Source: Sequoia sempervirens (lineage: Eukaryota > Streptophyta > Pinopsida > Cupressales > Cupressaceae). From it: a stretch of 64,000 nucleotides of DNA. This document shows, in pieces, positions 48,341 to 59,840 of this stretch. The stretch's first letter is position 1. Each line of letters begins with the position of its first letter. Made by a program: the position numbers and the translations under genes. The stretch lies in contig VDFB02252616.1 of the NCBI GenBank assembly GCA_007258455.2, positions 125,713,953-125,777,952 on the forward strand, in the 5' to 3' direction. The notes beneath the pieces are model-generated. The model was not told the DNA's origin. It did not search any database and saw only the letters and a list, made by a program, of their open reading frames with translations.

Positions 48341-48632
48341 CTACAAGGCCTGATGATCAGTATATAGAAGAAATTCTTTCGGCAACAAATTATGTCTCCA
48401 TTTCTTTAATGCTTGAACTATTGCATACAAATGTTGATCATATACATAATACTTTCTCTTGGAATCATTTAACTTTTCACTAAAATAGGCAATGGGCTTA
48501 TCTTCTTGGCTCAACACTGCTCCAATGGCACAACCACTGACATCACAATCCACCTGAAACACCTTGTTGAAATCTGGGAGGGATAGAACAGGTTGCTATG
48601 TTACCTTTTGCTTCAACAGTTCAAAACTCTTT
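48341..48632 (-). pseudogene. Chromovirus A RNase H start
   Basis: The minus strand reads [48 protein letters not shown] and LYTDHQAL. The first and last catalytic Asp are visible, but the position of the catalytic Glu in the YD..LYAIV motif reads His. The N-terminal side is cut at about 48632 by the truncated LTR of element B. About 90 bases of A are missing between here and 55854. Confidence 0.88.
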
Positions 48633-49715
48633 GAATCTTACTATTTCTTTTTGGTAGAATGTATTGGTAGTCTTATACAAGCTTAGTGTACCATTATTTT
48701 GCTTTGGTAGATTATTTCCATCTGTAGATTGTAAATACTTTATTTTTTTGTCATTTTCAGTCCTATAGCAAGCTATTTTTAATAATGGAGTCCTAGGGTG
48801 CCTTTCCACTATACAAATTATACAGCCTTTTGGGAAATGTGCCTAGGCTCTGTGCTTCTAAATATGGTAGTTGTAAATATGGTAGGTGTTAGGTTTTCTT
48901 TGGTTGCAGGAGCTAGAAGAAATGCCTTGCCCTAGGCAAGCCAGTTAAGAGCCCAGCTAGGAAAGGCTACAGTACAACAATTATAACTTGCAGGGGAGAA
49001 AATATTTTTGAAAAATTATTTTTGGAGAATTTAGGGGAAGGTCTTTTCCATGTATGGTGATAAGGAAGAGAGCCCAAAAATCCATTTAGGAGGAGAAATT
49101 TTCACCAGTCCTAAAACTGTTTCTGAGCAGTTTAGAACCCTAGCTGCTTGACAAATTTTGTGTTTGGACAGCACACGGCCTGAGCAAGACTAAAACCCTA
49201 GAAATATTGAAGGTGTAGATAGGGGAAACACACTACCTAAGTCAAGAACCTAAGTCCTTTGGTGGGTTTAGGAGGGAAAAGCAATTTTACTTCTGTTCAG
49301 AGGCTCAAAGGCTACTAGCTTTTCAAACCCTAGGAGAGCATCTCGTGAAAGTGATGGCAAGATAGAAACTTGTGGTTGTCTAAGAACCCTAGACAAGCCA
49401 TTTTGAATTCTTTGTAAACTTTTCTAACCCCTGTAAGAACCTAGAAGAAGGTTGAGTTTATTTGGTCTTTAGGAAGATTAAGGGCCAAAGGAGAATGAAG
49501 CATTGAACCAGGGATTGGTTTGGATGTTCAAAATTTGTCAAGATAGTGAGGTTGAAAGGAGAACCAAGGGAACTTAGACAAGGTAGAGTTCATATAGGTT
49601 AAGGTGGAACATCAATTTCACCAAGGAGGTCTATGACAAGGCCTAGCACAGGAATCTTTGGTTACTTCCTGTAGCTTCTAAACAGTGTGATTGAGTTCTT
49701 GCAGCCTCCCTATTA
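48633..49715 (+). repeat. 5' LTR of element B, truncated
   Basis: It matches 54771-55853 with equal length (1083 bases). The start is GAATCTTA at the deletion junction and the end is CTCCCTATTA (TCA in the 3' LTR). A minus ORF at 48621-48809 is an antisense shadow, seen identically in the other LTR. Confidence 0.92.
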
Positions 49716-49718
49716 GAT

Positions 49719-49730
49719 TGGTATCAGAGC
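49719..49730 (+). other. Primer-binding site of element B
   Basis: TGGTATCAGAGC is a perfect initiator-Met tRNA site, three bases after the LTR end. Confidence 0.85.
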
Positions 49731-49767
49731 AAGAAAAATATTTTGAAAAGAGGAATATATGTCATAG

Positions 49768-50940
49768 GTGGAGTCAAGTGAATCTCCCATCATGGTGACA
49801 AATGCACAATTATCCAAGAGGGTTGAAGAACAAGAAGAAGACAACAAGTCTTTAAAAGAAAGAATAGAGCAACTTGAGAAAGCATTGAATAATGCGAGGT
49901 TGGAAGGCAAGGTTCCAAAGGAAGAAGAGGTTCTAGAGGAAGACAAGGTCCCTAAACCTAACACTATTTTGGAGGAGGAGCCTTTCTTGAAGGTATTGAA
50001 AGCCTTTAGTGGAAAAGGACTTGAGGGAGTACCATTATTTAGTGGGAAAATGGAACCTGATTTGGTCATGGATTGGATAGAAGGTATGGAGAATCATTTT
50101 GAGTGTGATGGAGTTACTGAAGCTCAGAAGGTGAAGGTTGTTAAGTCAAGATTGAGAGGATCAGCCTTGACATGGTGGAAGTTTATTCAAACTAAAAGTG
50201 AGAAAGAATGCAAACAACCCATATCAACTTGGAAAGGAATGGTTGCTAAGGTAAAGGAAGCCTACATGCCAGATGACTATGAGATTTAGTTGCACAAGAA
50301 GAGGCAAAGTCTAAGGCAGAAAGACCAAGATGTAAACACTTATACTGAAGAGTTCCAAAATATTTGCTTGAGATCTAATGTAACAAAGGATGAGAGCCTA
50401 AAAGTGGCTAGGTATCTTAATGGCTTAAAATGGAATATCCAAGAAGAAATGGCTCTTTTGAGTCCTAAAACAGTACACCAATGTTATTAGTTGGCTATCA
50501 AGATTGAAGAAAGGAATAAGAGGAAGCAAGATCAGTCTTCCAAGGGTAGAGGCAAAGGTAGAGATCAAAGAGGACAGTGTGGTGGCTACCAAGGAAGAGG
50601 TAGTGACCAAAGAAACCAAGGAGAATCAAAGATCACCGAGCATGGAGGTGAAGAATCCTCAAGAGGAGGATTTAACAGAGGAAGAGGACCTCAAGGAGGT
50701 TCAAATAGAGGAAGAGGAGCAGGTAGGAGCAACTCTTATTTTGCAAACATGAAGTGTTATCATTGTAACCAACTAGGTCACCCTACTTATAGATGTCCGG
50801 AGAAAGCATCATCTTCTAGCAATGAAAAGAGAGTGGCCTATGCACAAGAGGACACTATGAGTCCTAAGGCATCTGAAATCAGTCACATAGAATCTAAGGT
50901 AGGAGAAAATTTGATGTTTAACAGAGTTCTGATCAGGTAG
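49768..50940 (+). pseudogene. Element B gag
   Basis: The frame opens at a GTG (49768) that may be a decayed ATG; the first ATG is 49792. It starts with an acidic coiled-coil segment, then the gag core (DWIEGMENHFE, LRGSALTWWKF), and after in-frame TAGs at 50287 and 50488 continues through YTEEFQN and a Gly/Arg-rich part. The zinc knuckle CYHCNQLGHPTYRC (CCHC) lies near 50755-50800. The next in-frame TAG is at 50938. All three TAGs sit where Gln fits. Gag forms the retrotransposon particle and the knuckle binds RNA. Confidence 0.88.
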
Positions 50941-51645
50941 CTAGTAAAAGAGGAACCTAAGCAAAGAAGAGCTCTTTTTAGAGTAAGGTTCAAGATACTT
51001 GGGAAAGTGTGAAAATTCATTGTAGATTTAGGTTCAATAGATAATATAATCTCAGAGGAGGTAGTAACTAAGCTGAAATTGGAGAAGTCACCTCATACTA
51101 ACCCCTACAAAGTCACATGGCTGAATAAAGGGCAGAGTGTTTTAGTCAATGAGCAAGTAACAGTGGAATTTTCAATTGGAGGCTACAAAGATAAGTTGGT
51201 TTGTGATGTATTACACATGGATGCATGCCATCTACTATTGGGAAGACCATGGAAATATGACAGAAGTTCCATTTATGATGGGAAAGAGAACACCATCTCA
51301 TTCAAGAAGGATGGAAGAACCTTCAAACTGCAGTCATTGACAGAGGAAGATGAAGGACATTCAAAGGTGCCTAACATCATGTTGAGTAGTGGTAAGGAGT
51401 TCCTTAAGGACCTACACCAAGGAAATGAAGGATATGTGATCATGATACAGTCCAAAGAGGAAGAAAAGGCTGAAAAGATAGTCTTACCAGAAGCAATCCA
51501 AAAGTTGCTTGATAAGTACAAGAGCATAGTTAGTGATGGTACACCTGCAACTTTACCTCCAAAGAGAGCTATAAGTCATCAAATTGACTTCATACCTGGA
51601 GCTTCATTACCTAACAAAGAAGCATACAAGCTTACACCTGAGTAG
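50941..51645 (+). pseudogene. Element B protease and linker
   Basis: It is in frame with gag. The aspartic protease active site near 51021-51035 reads DLGS, so the middle residue of the expected D(S/T)G triad is Leu. The second conserved region HLLLGRPWKYD is intact (near 51228-51260). One TGA at about 51010 precedes the active site. The linker ends PEXNQEVA with a TAG at 51646 where Gln fits. Confidence 0.85.
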
Positions 51646-52494
51646 AACCAAGAGGTGGCTAGGCACGTGCAAGAGTTATTGGATCAAGTTTTGATTCAAA
51701 AGAGCATCATCCCTTGTGTAGTACCAGTGGTATTAGCAACAAAGAAAGGTGGTAAGTGGAGACTTTGTACTGATTCTAGAGCAATAAATAGAATCACAAT
51801 TAGGTATAGGTTCCCTATTCCTAGAATAGAAGATTTAATGGATTGCCTTGGAGGAGCACAGTATTTCACCAAGTTGGACCTCAAGAGTGGTTACGATCAA
51901 ATCAAGATTAAGGATGGAGATGAGTGGAAGACAACTTTGAAGACAAATGATGGCTTATATGAGTGGAAAGTGATGCCATTTGGCCTCTCAAATGCCCCTA
52001 GCACATTCATGAGACTAATGAATGTAGTGCTTAAGGATTTCATAGGAATCTTTGTGGTAGTATACCTAGATGACATACTGATTTTTAGTAAGATAGTAGA
52101 AGAACATTTGAAGCATGTGGAGATGGTTCTTAAAAGGTTGCAAGAAGAGAAGTTGGCAATCAATCTAGAGAAGTGTGAGTTCTTCAAGCAGGAACTTGTG
52201 TACTTGGGTTTTGTAGTTTCTCAAGGAACATTAAAGATGGATCCAAGCAAGGTGGAAGCCATCCTAAATTGGCCCACACCAACCATAGCAATAGAGGTAA
52301 GAAGTTTTCATGGTTTGGCTCAGTTCTATAGAAAATTCATAAGGAATTTTAGTGGTATATGTGCACCAGTCCTAGATACCATTAAAGGTGGTCTGAAAAC
52401 AAAGTTTAAGTGGACTCAAGAGGCTGATAAAGGGTTTGAGAAACTAAAACAAGAAGTGGCAACTCAACCAATTCTGTTATTGCCTAGTTCATAG
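51646..52494 (+). pseudogene. Element B reverse transcriptase
   Basis: This is an open frame of 280 codons with all main polymerase blocks: [42 protein letters not shown], the catalytic [10 protein letters not shown] (near 52056-52085), YLGFVVS and [19 protein letters not shown]. It is the best-preserved coding part in the window, and the YLDD site is unchanged. It runs into a stop at 52492 after a -1 frameshift near 52485. Confidence 0.93.
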
Positions 52495-52850
52495 TTGAGT
52501 GTGATGCAAGTGGAGTAGCTGTAGGAGAAGTACTTAGTCAAGAAGGTAGGCCTGTAGCCTTCTTTAGTGAAAAGGTCAATGAAGCCAAGCAAAATTACTC
52601 TACTTATGATCTAGAATTATATGCTTTAGTGCAGTCCCTAAGGAAGTGGAGGCATTATTTGTTACCCAAAGAGTTTGTGGTTTTTACTAATAACCAGGCT
52701 CTTAGTTATATCAACACCCAAGAAAAACTAAGTAATATGCATTTGAAATGGATGGAATACATCCAAGCATTTACATTTACTATCAAGCACAAGAAAGGGA
52801 AAATGAACAAGGTGCCAGATGCATTAAGCAAAAGAATGCTGATAGTGTAG
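52488..52850 (+). pseudogene. Element B RNase H
   Basis: After the frameshift: [43 protein letters not shown] and VFTNNQALSYI, ending VPDALSKR. The first Asp and the Glu of the catalytic set are present; the third position reads Asn (TNNQ). A TAG at 52848 stops the frame where Gln fits. Confidence 0.9.
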
Positions 52851-54343
52851 GAAATACAGCTAAAGAGCATTGGATTAGAGAGTTTCAAAGGTCTCTATGG
52901 TGAAGATGAAAACTTCTCAGAAGCTTATAAGGTATGTTCTAATTTTGAAAATCACTTTCATAGCCAATATGCTGAGTATACACTACAAAATGGACTGTTA
53001 TTTAAGGGTAATTAGTTATGTGTTCCAAGAGGGTTAATGAGAGAAAATCTAATTCAAGAGAAGCATAATGGCAGTCTTAGTGGGAATTTTGGTATTAATA
53101 AAACTTTACAGCTAGTTCAAACGTTCTATTACTGGCCTAAGTTAGCAAGAGATGTTAGAAAATGTGGAACAATGTGTTATATGCATGAAAGCTAAGGGAG
53201 GAGCTAGCAATGCTAGTTTATATCAACCCTTTCCCATTCCTAACAGACCATGGGAGTGTGTGAGCATGGATTTTGTGGTAGGTCTTCCTAAGACCAAGAC
53301 TGGTTTTAACAATATTTATATTGTGGTAGACAGATTTAGTAAGATGCGTCACTTCATACCTTGCAAAACTACTCATGATGCCAGCTACATAGCTCATATT
53401 TTCTTCAAGGAAGTTGTTAGGATGCATGAACTACCTCTAAGTATTATTTCTGACAAAGATGTGAAGTTCACGAGTCACTTTTGGAAGACTCTATGGAGCA
53501 TATTGGGAACAAATCTGTCAATTGGATCAGGTTACCATCCTCAGACTGATGGTCAAACAAAGTTGGTTAACAAAGTGTTGGGTAATCTTTTAAGGTGCTT
53601 AACTAAAAAATATGGACAGACCTGGGATATGGTAATTTCTCAAGTTGAATATGCTTATAATGACAATGTCAATAGAACTATAGGAAAAATTCCTTTTGAG
53701 GTTGTGTATGGAATGCACCCAAGAGGTATTTGTGAGCTCAGAGACCTTAGATCTATGGAGCATGGGAGTGGACATGCTGAAGACTTCACTCAGACCATGA
53801 AAGAGATTCATGAGCAGGTCAAGAACACAGTCACAAATCAACCCAAAAGTTGAAGGAGAATGTTGATTTGTCAAGGAAGGATGTACAATTTATAGTTGGG
53901 GACTATGTTATGGTCCACCTCAACAAATCCAGATTGTAGAAGGGAATGGCAACCAAGTTACAAATGAAAAGAGTGGGTCCATGCAAGGTATTGGCCAAAT
54001 ATGGCAAGAATGCATACAAGGTGGAGTTACCATCAGATTTGGGCATCTCACTAGTTTTCAATGTTGCTGATTTGATCAAGTACAAGGGATCAGTCAAGGA
54101 TGTGGATTAGAATAGTCAATAATTTCTCAAGGACATCAGTAATGTACCCTTCCCTCGTCAAGACAAGCTACAAGTAGAGAAGATCTTGGTGTCAAGAGTG
54201 AAGAAGACTACAAGGCACAAGGTGTACATGGATCATCTTGTCAAATGGAAGGATAAGCATGAATCTAAAGCTACCTAGGTTGAAGAAGTATATTTTAAGA
54301 AGTAAGGCATTGATATGTGTTTGATCTCTCCTAAAGTTCCTTA
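52851..54343 (+). pseudogene. Element B integrase and chromodomain
   Basis: The zinc-binding region (52851-53155; EKHNGSLSGNFGINKT, YYWPKLARDV) contains a TAG at 53012 and a frameshift near 53155. The core ORF 53152-53853 has MDFVVGLPKT (first Asp) and IISDKDVKFTSHFWKTLW (second Asp). At the catalytic Glu the sequence reads Lys (DGQTKLVN). A frameshift near 53850 leads to the C-terminal domain (GDYVMVHLNKS, YKVELPSDLGISLVFNVADL) and a chromodomain (VEKILVSRVKKT, VYMDHLVKWKDK) with TAGs at about 53938, 54111 and 54277. The frame ends at 54343. Confidence 0.9.
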
Positions 54344-54353
54344 GTTATTTGAG

Positions 54354-54371
54354 TTGAGAGAGGGAGAATGG
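54354..54371 (+). other. Polypurine tract of element B
   Basis: TTGAGAGAGGGAGAATGG lies directly before the LTR start TGCAGGAGCACC. Confidence 0.85.
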
Positions 54372-55853
54372 TGCAGGAGCACCTGGCAAAGGAATATTTT
54401 GTTTGAAGTTATTAATTTTGTTGTTCTATCATAAGGTCATGTTGACCATTATTTTAGGTGCTTAGGGTGTTTTTGAACTTTGGGAAAGAAGGTGAAAATT
54501 ATTAAATAGTTTTACAACATCTTTATGTTAAGTTGTCTAGTGCTGGCAAGGTGTCTGAAAACACAACGGGTATTAAAAAGGTTGTTTTTAGGTCATTTAG
54601 GAGCACAAACCAAGCATCTAAACTGCTTTGGAAGCCTATTTAATGCATGCCTTGACTTTGGAAAGAGGTTATATGTTTTATTTTTGCAGTGGCATTTTGT
54701 GAAGCTGGTGAAAAGCGTTCAAAAAGATAGTTTTCCTGTTCTTTAAATTCTTGTTGAGCTTCAATGGATTGAATCTTACTGTTTCTTTGTGGTAGAATGT
54801 AGTGATAGTCTTATACAAGCTTAGTGTACCATTATTTTGCTTTGGTAGATTATTTCCATCTGTAGATTGTAAATACTTTGTTTTTCTGTCATTTTCAGTC
54901 TTGTAGCAAGTTGTTTTTAATAATGGAGTCCTAGGGTGCCTTTCCACCGTACAAATTGTATGGCCTTTTGGGAAATGTTCCTAGGATCCGTGCTTGTAAA
55001 TATGGTAGCTGTACATATGGTAGGTGTTAGGTTTTCATTGGTTGTAGGAGCTGGAAGAAATGCCTTGCCCTAGGCTAGCCAGTGAAGAGCCTGGCTAGGA
55101 AAGGCTGCAGTACAATGTTAATAACTTGCAAGGGAGAAAATATTTTTGAAAAATTATTTTTGGAGAATTTAGGGGAAGGTCTTGGCCATGTATTGTAATA
55201 AGGAAGAGATCCCAACAATCCATTTAAGAGTATAACATTTCACCAGTCCTAAAACTACTTATGAGCAGTTTAGAACCCTAGCTACTTGACAAATTTTGTG
55301 TTTGGACAGCACACGGCTTGAGAAAGACTAAAACCCTAGAAATATTGAAGGTGTAGACAAGGGAAACACGTTACCTAAGTCAAGAACCTAAGTCCTTTGG
55401 TGGGTTTAGGAGGGAAAATCAATTTACTTCTATTCAGAGGCTCAAAGGCTACTAGCCTTTCAAACCCTAGGAGAGCATCTCGTGAAAGCAATGGCAAGAT
55501 AGAAAATTGTGGTTGTCTAAGAACCCTAGACAAGCCATTTTGATGTATTTGTAACCTTTTCTAACCCCTACAAGAACCTAGAAGAAGGTTGAGTTTATTT
55601 GGTCTTTAGGCAGATTAAGGGCCAAAGGAGAATGAAGCGTTGAACCAAGGATTGGTTTGGATGTTCAAAATTTGTCAGGATAGTGAGGTTGGCAGGAGAA
55701 CCAGGGGAACTTAGACAAGGTAGAGTTCCTATAGGTTAAGGTGGAATAAAAATTTCACCAAGGAGGTCTATGACAAGGCCTAGCGCAGGAATCTGTGGTT
55801 GCTTCCTGCAATGTCTAAAATAGTGTGATTGAGTTCTTGCAGTCTCCCTATCA
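54372..55853 (+). repeat. 3' LTR of element B
   Basis: It is 1482 bases, from TGCAGGAGCACC to CTCCCTATCA. The last 1083 bases match the truncated 5' LTR. The first 399 bases are unique to this copy. Confidence 0.92.
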
Positions 55854-57200
55854 ATAAAAACTAGCCAAACCATGGAAAGATCTCACCTTGGTAGCAATTC
55901 TTGGGGTAGGCCATTCCAGAATAGCCTTCACCTTCTCTAGGTCCATCCTGAGACCTTCTGCTGAGACAACAAACCCCAAGTACACTAACTCCCTCTTCAC
56001 AAAACTGCACTTCTTCAGATGAATCAATAGTTTCTCTTCTCTTAACTTCTCAAAGTCTCTCCGAATATGCATCAGATGCTCATCCAACGTCTTAATGAAA
56101 ATCAAAATATCATCTAAATACAAAATAACAAAACTTCCCAGAAATTCTTTTAGTACCTCGTTCATGAGCCGCATGAATGTGCTCGGTGCATTTGTTAGCT
56201 CAAAAGGAATGACTAACCACTCGTATAGGCCCTGTTTGGTCTTGAAGGCAGTCTTCCATTCATCTCCCTCTTGAATCCAGATCTGGTGATATCCACTCTT
56301 CAGATCAATCTTTGTGAAGTACTGAGCTACACTCAAACAGTCCATAAAGTCATCCATCCTTGGTAGCGGAAATCTGTACTTGATTGTTATCTTGTTTATG
56401 GCTCGAGAATCTATACACATCCTCCACTCCCCATCCTTCTTTGGTGCTAGTACTACAAGTACTGCACATGGAATCAAACTCTCTCATATCAAACCCTCTC
56501 TTAACAATTCTTGAACTTGTCTGTTCAACTTTTCATTTTCTACTAGAGTCATTCTATGAGCTACCTTATTTGGCAAACTGGCTCCAGGAATCAAGTTAAT
56601 CTAATGACTTATCTTCCTTATTGGTGGTAAACCCTTAGGTACATTATCAGAAACAATATCTTGAAACTCGTCCAACATCCCAGAAACTTTTTCTGGAACC
56701 TTCTCACTATCCTCCTTACTCACTCTAGGAATCAATGCATAACACACATGCTCATGCTTCATACCTTCTAAAAAATTTCTTCCATCTACATAACAAATTC
56801 TAGCACTACTGCATACCTTTTCTTCAATCTCCTTTAGGGGTTTCAACTTGTGACGAACTCCATCCTTTGTCAAGGAATAAGTGTTTGCATGGCCATCATG
56901 TATAGCTCGCTATCAAACTGCCACGACCTCTCCAACAACATGTGTCATGCATCCATGGGGATGATATCACAGAGTACCTCATCATGGTAGCTCCTGATCT
57001 TGAACTTTACTAGGCACTACTCATTGATCAAAACTTTGTGGTCTTTCTGCAACCAGGAAATCGATACGGATGCGGGTTCCTTTCCCTCTTCAGCTTCAAC
57101 TTTGTGACCATCTCTTCTGACACCAGATTATTGGTGCTCGCACCATCAATAATGACATCACAACATTTTCCTTCACACTTGCACCTTGTGTGAAATAGAT
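55854..57200 (-). pseudogene. Chromovirus A protease, linker and reverse transcriptase
   Basis: Read from 57200 downward. The protease active site reads VIIDGASTNN near 57145-57120. The linker ORF 56873-56601 ends DIVSDNVPKGLPP. After a stop comes reverse transcriptase 56477-55851 with [38 protein letters not shown], the catalytic LYLDDILIF and YLGFVVS, ending SFHGLASFY. At that point element B interrupts it. Confidence 0.9.
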
Positions 57201-58376
57201 TCTTCCTCTATTCTGGTTCCTTTTCCTCAGTCACCAGGGCTCTCCTAATCACTAGGGCTTCTCCCCTTTCAGCATCATCTGAATGTTCAAATTGGGCCTC
57301 CTCATCTGCATGCACAACCCTTCCATGACCTTCTGGCCTTTTGTCTTCCCTTCCTTGGTGTTGTGGACATTCATAGGCTTGATGCCCTTCTTCACCACAT
57401 TCGAAACATGTTCCCTTGAAACCACCTCTTCCAGATCCTTGTTCCTCTCCCTCCTCTACCTCTTTGATCACCATTTTGATCACGAGGGTGGTAGAAGTTG
57501 TCATTCTTTTGGCTTCGGCTGATACCCACATCTTCACTTTTCTTTTCATCATCATTTCGGCTTCCTAAAGGTCTTCCACTACCCCTTCCACTTTGACCTC
57601 CTCATCCTTTTTTCTTGCCATCAAATCTTTTGTTTAGCTTCTCTTCCACCTTCAGAGCAAACTGATACACATCATCAATGGTGGTCATTCTGACTAGGCT
57701 TAACTCCTCCTAAATGCTCAGTTGTACTCCATTAAGATATTGGGCTACCTTCTCCTTATTTGCCTCCATGTATTCTGATGATTATCTTGTGAAAATATTC
57801 ATTATATTCTTTCGGATCTACTTCCTTGCTTCAACCCTTGCAATTTCTTCAACAGATCTAACTCATAGTCCACTAGTATGAACTGCTTCTTCAGTTTCTC
57901 TACCATGTGATCCCATCTGGTGATATTTCCTTTTCCTCTTCGATTTCTTTCCAACTAGACCTATTTCCACCAAATATTGGCATGGCCCTTCAGCTTCATT
58001 TTTGAAAACTTAACCCGATCTGGGTCCTCTATTTCCTCATACTCAAAATATTCTTCTAGCTCGTTGATCCAGTCGATCAACTCTTCCAGTTCAAACTTCC
58101 AGAATAACTGGGGACTTTTGCTCTGGGTCTTTTCCTGATCTTTGAAATGGCCCTTATTAGCCGCATTTGGTCTTGATCTATTACTTCTTCTTCCTCTTCT
58201 ACACTTGAACCTTCTTCCTCTCCTTCATCCTCACTTTCCTCCCTCAGGTTTAACCCTCTTCTCAACTGCTCTTGTAACACATCAATTTGTCTTTGGAGGG
58301 CTGCCAGTGCATCTCTTCCACCAGCATTTATGCCACCTCGACCACCTCTAGCAGCACCAGGACTACTAGGCATCAC
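57201..58376 (-). pseudogene. Chromovirus A gag
   Basis: It starts most likely at ATG 58373 (MPSSPGAARGG). A Gly-rich start and an acidic stretch (EDEGEEEG, VEEEEEV) are followed by a frameshift near 58085 into the gag core (LIDWINELEEYFEYEE, LKGHANIWWK). The CCHC zinc knuckle CFECGEEGHQAYEC lies near 57412-57371 in the minus ORF 57555-57208. Several stops and frameshifts lie between 58080 and 57560. Confidence 0.87.
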
Positions 58377-58471
58377 TCTTGGAGGAATCTTTATTGACCT
58401 TGACCCATAACCATAGTCCTGGTGCGAACTGCCTCACGATTGGCGATCTATCCACACGCTCAAGAAAACTT

Positions 58472-58484
58472 GGCTTTGATACCA
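58472..58484 (-). other. Primer-binding site of chromovirus A
   Basis: On the minus strand it reads TGGTATCAAAGCC, one base off the initiator-Met site, two bases after the 5' LTR end. Confidence 0.85.
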
Positions 58485-58486
58485 CT

Positions 58487-59194
58487 TGATGAGGGCGTAG
58501 CCCGGGACTTAGAAAATAACCCACAAACAAGAGAATAATTTTATTATTTAAAAAATGGAGCTTCTTACATGCAGAGGATCTCAAATCCCCAAGTTTTACA
58601 ACACATGCAAGTTATAGAAAGCTACAGAATCACCCTTTCGCAATATGCGAGCTTGTCCCCAAAAAGTTACCCAAAAATTAGAAACCCGCCTATAAATAGA
58701 GCTCCTCTTTAGTTTGGAGCCAAATCAACATTCAAATTTGAGTTTAGGCGGTTTGGCGCTGAAAAATTACAACTTGAAGTTCAAATTTCAAAACAACATT
58801 TGCAATTGTATCATCTAGAAAGTGCGCCAACTTTTCGGGGCCAAACTTTTGATCCAAGACTCTGATTCGCCAACTGTTTGAACCGTTGGATAGGTCTCAA
58901 AGTCAATAACGCGCTTGAAATCCACTACACTGATTTTGGAAAGTTTTGGGGCCGATCCCGGAACTCTAAGTGCCTCAAATCTAACTTGGAAGATTTTCAG
59001 GTGCAAATCTGGGAAACTGAAATTGCAATATCTTTCAGACAAGGAATAGAAAATAAAAACATTAAATTGGAAATTTCATTATGACGAAAAAGGGTATCCA
59101 AAAATTTAAAAACATCTAAAAATTGAGAAACTTGAAATTTAACTATTTTTGGCTGATGCAAGATTGCCCTTACACCACTGATGCTCCTGCATCA
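58487..59194 (-). repeat. 5' LTR of chromovirus A
   Basis: 708 bases, matching 45986-46694. It is followed on the right by the target duplication AATTG and then COG1 copy 3 sequence. Confidence 0.92.
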
Positions 59195-59840
59195 AATTGA
59201 ATAAACTGAGAAGAACTATACACAATCTTTGTATCAAAGCTCATAGCATGTGGATAACCGAAGAGATTTCAGGGATTCTCACAAGAGATCTAAAGGAGGA
59301 TGATTCTTTATCCATGACAACTGCTTTGAAGGATTGTATTCTCATTTGCATTGCATATTTTGTTTGTTGTGGCTTATGGAGTTGGTTTCATTTCCATGAT
59401 TCATCTAATCACTAATCTCTTCTTGTAGTTTTCATGAGATTTCTTCTAGTTTTGATTTAAGTCATCATGGTTTATATCTGGATATATTAATAACCGAATG
59501 AGAATAAAATATCTAGAGTAAAGAGCTACATTTGATTCTTTCAGTCACTTCAAACTCTTTATTGCCCAATAAATGGAAAAGACTAACATGTTGCCTTTCA
59601 ACCCTTCCAATCCATATTAATCATGGAGATGTAATCTGTACACATGCAAAAAAATATAAAAGAGGAGCCAAAAAGTTAGATATTTTCATAGAGCCTATAA
59701 ATCAGCTCTTGTTGTTTCTATATGAAAATATTGTTGTTTGTTTTCTATTTATAATATCTATTGGCATCCTTTGGGAACTCCTATTTTTGGGAATTCAATA
59801 AGAGTTCTCAAACAAAGTAGGATGACATCTACTGTACAAT
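59195..59840 (+). pseudogene. COG1: COG1 pseudogene, copy 3, right part
   Basis: It continues from 45985 across element A: NKLRRTIHNLCIKAHSMW, then EEISGILTRDLKEDDSLSM and TTALK, then intron sequence colinear with copies 1 and 2 as far as 59840. Similarity stops abruptly there (CTGTACAA), 1.35 kb before the CACTA-like right end. Confidence 0.82.

Larger units (their letters stand above)
48633..55853 (+). mobile_element. Ty3/gypsy chromovirus B, nested in A
   Basis: Plus-strand element with a truncated 5' LTR (48633-49715), primer site, gag-pol (49768-54343), polypurine tract and full 3' LTR (54372-55853). It inserted into the reverse transcriptase-RNase H region of A in the opposite orientation. 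The left junction has lost the first 399 bases of the 5' LTR together with about 90 bases of A, so the target duplication is gone; the right copy would be ATAAA after 55853. Confidence 0.92.
45986..59194 (-). mobile_element. Ty3/gypsy chromovirus A (with element B nested inside)
   Basis: The LTRs are 58487-59194 (5') and 45986-46694 (3'). The target duplication AATTG lies at 45981-45985 and 59195-59199, and the uninterrupted site is seen at 44565-44569 in COG1 copy 2. On the minus strand the order is primer site, gag with zinc knuckle, protease, reverse transcriptase, RNase H, integrase, chromodomain. Between reverse transcriptase (55851) and RNase H (about 48632) lies the plus-strand element B. 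Without B it would be about 6 kb. Many stops and frameshifts make it inactive. Confidence 0.92.

Noticed and set aside
48621..48809. Minus ORFs at 48621-48809 and 54678-54947 as a conserved small protein.
   Set aside because: They are the antisense of the same LTR region in the two LTRs of element B, so the similarity is that of the LTRs.
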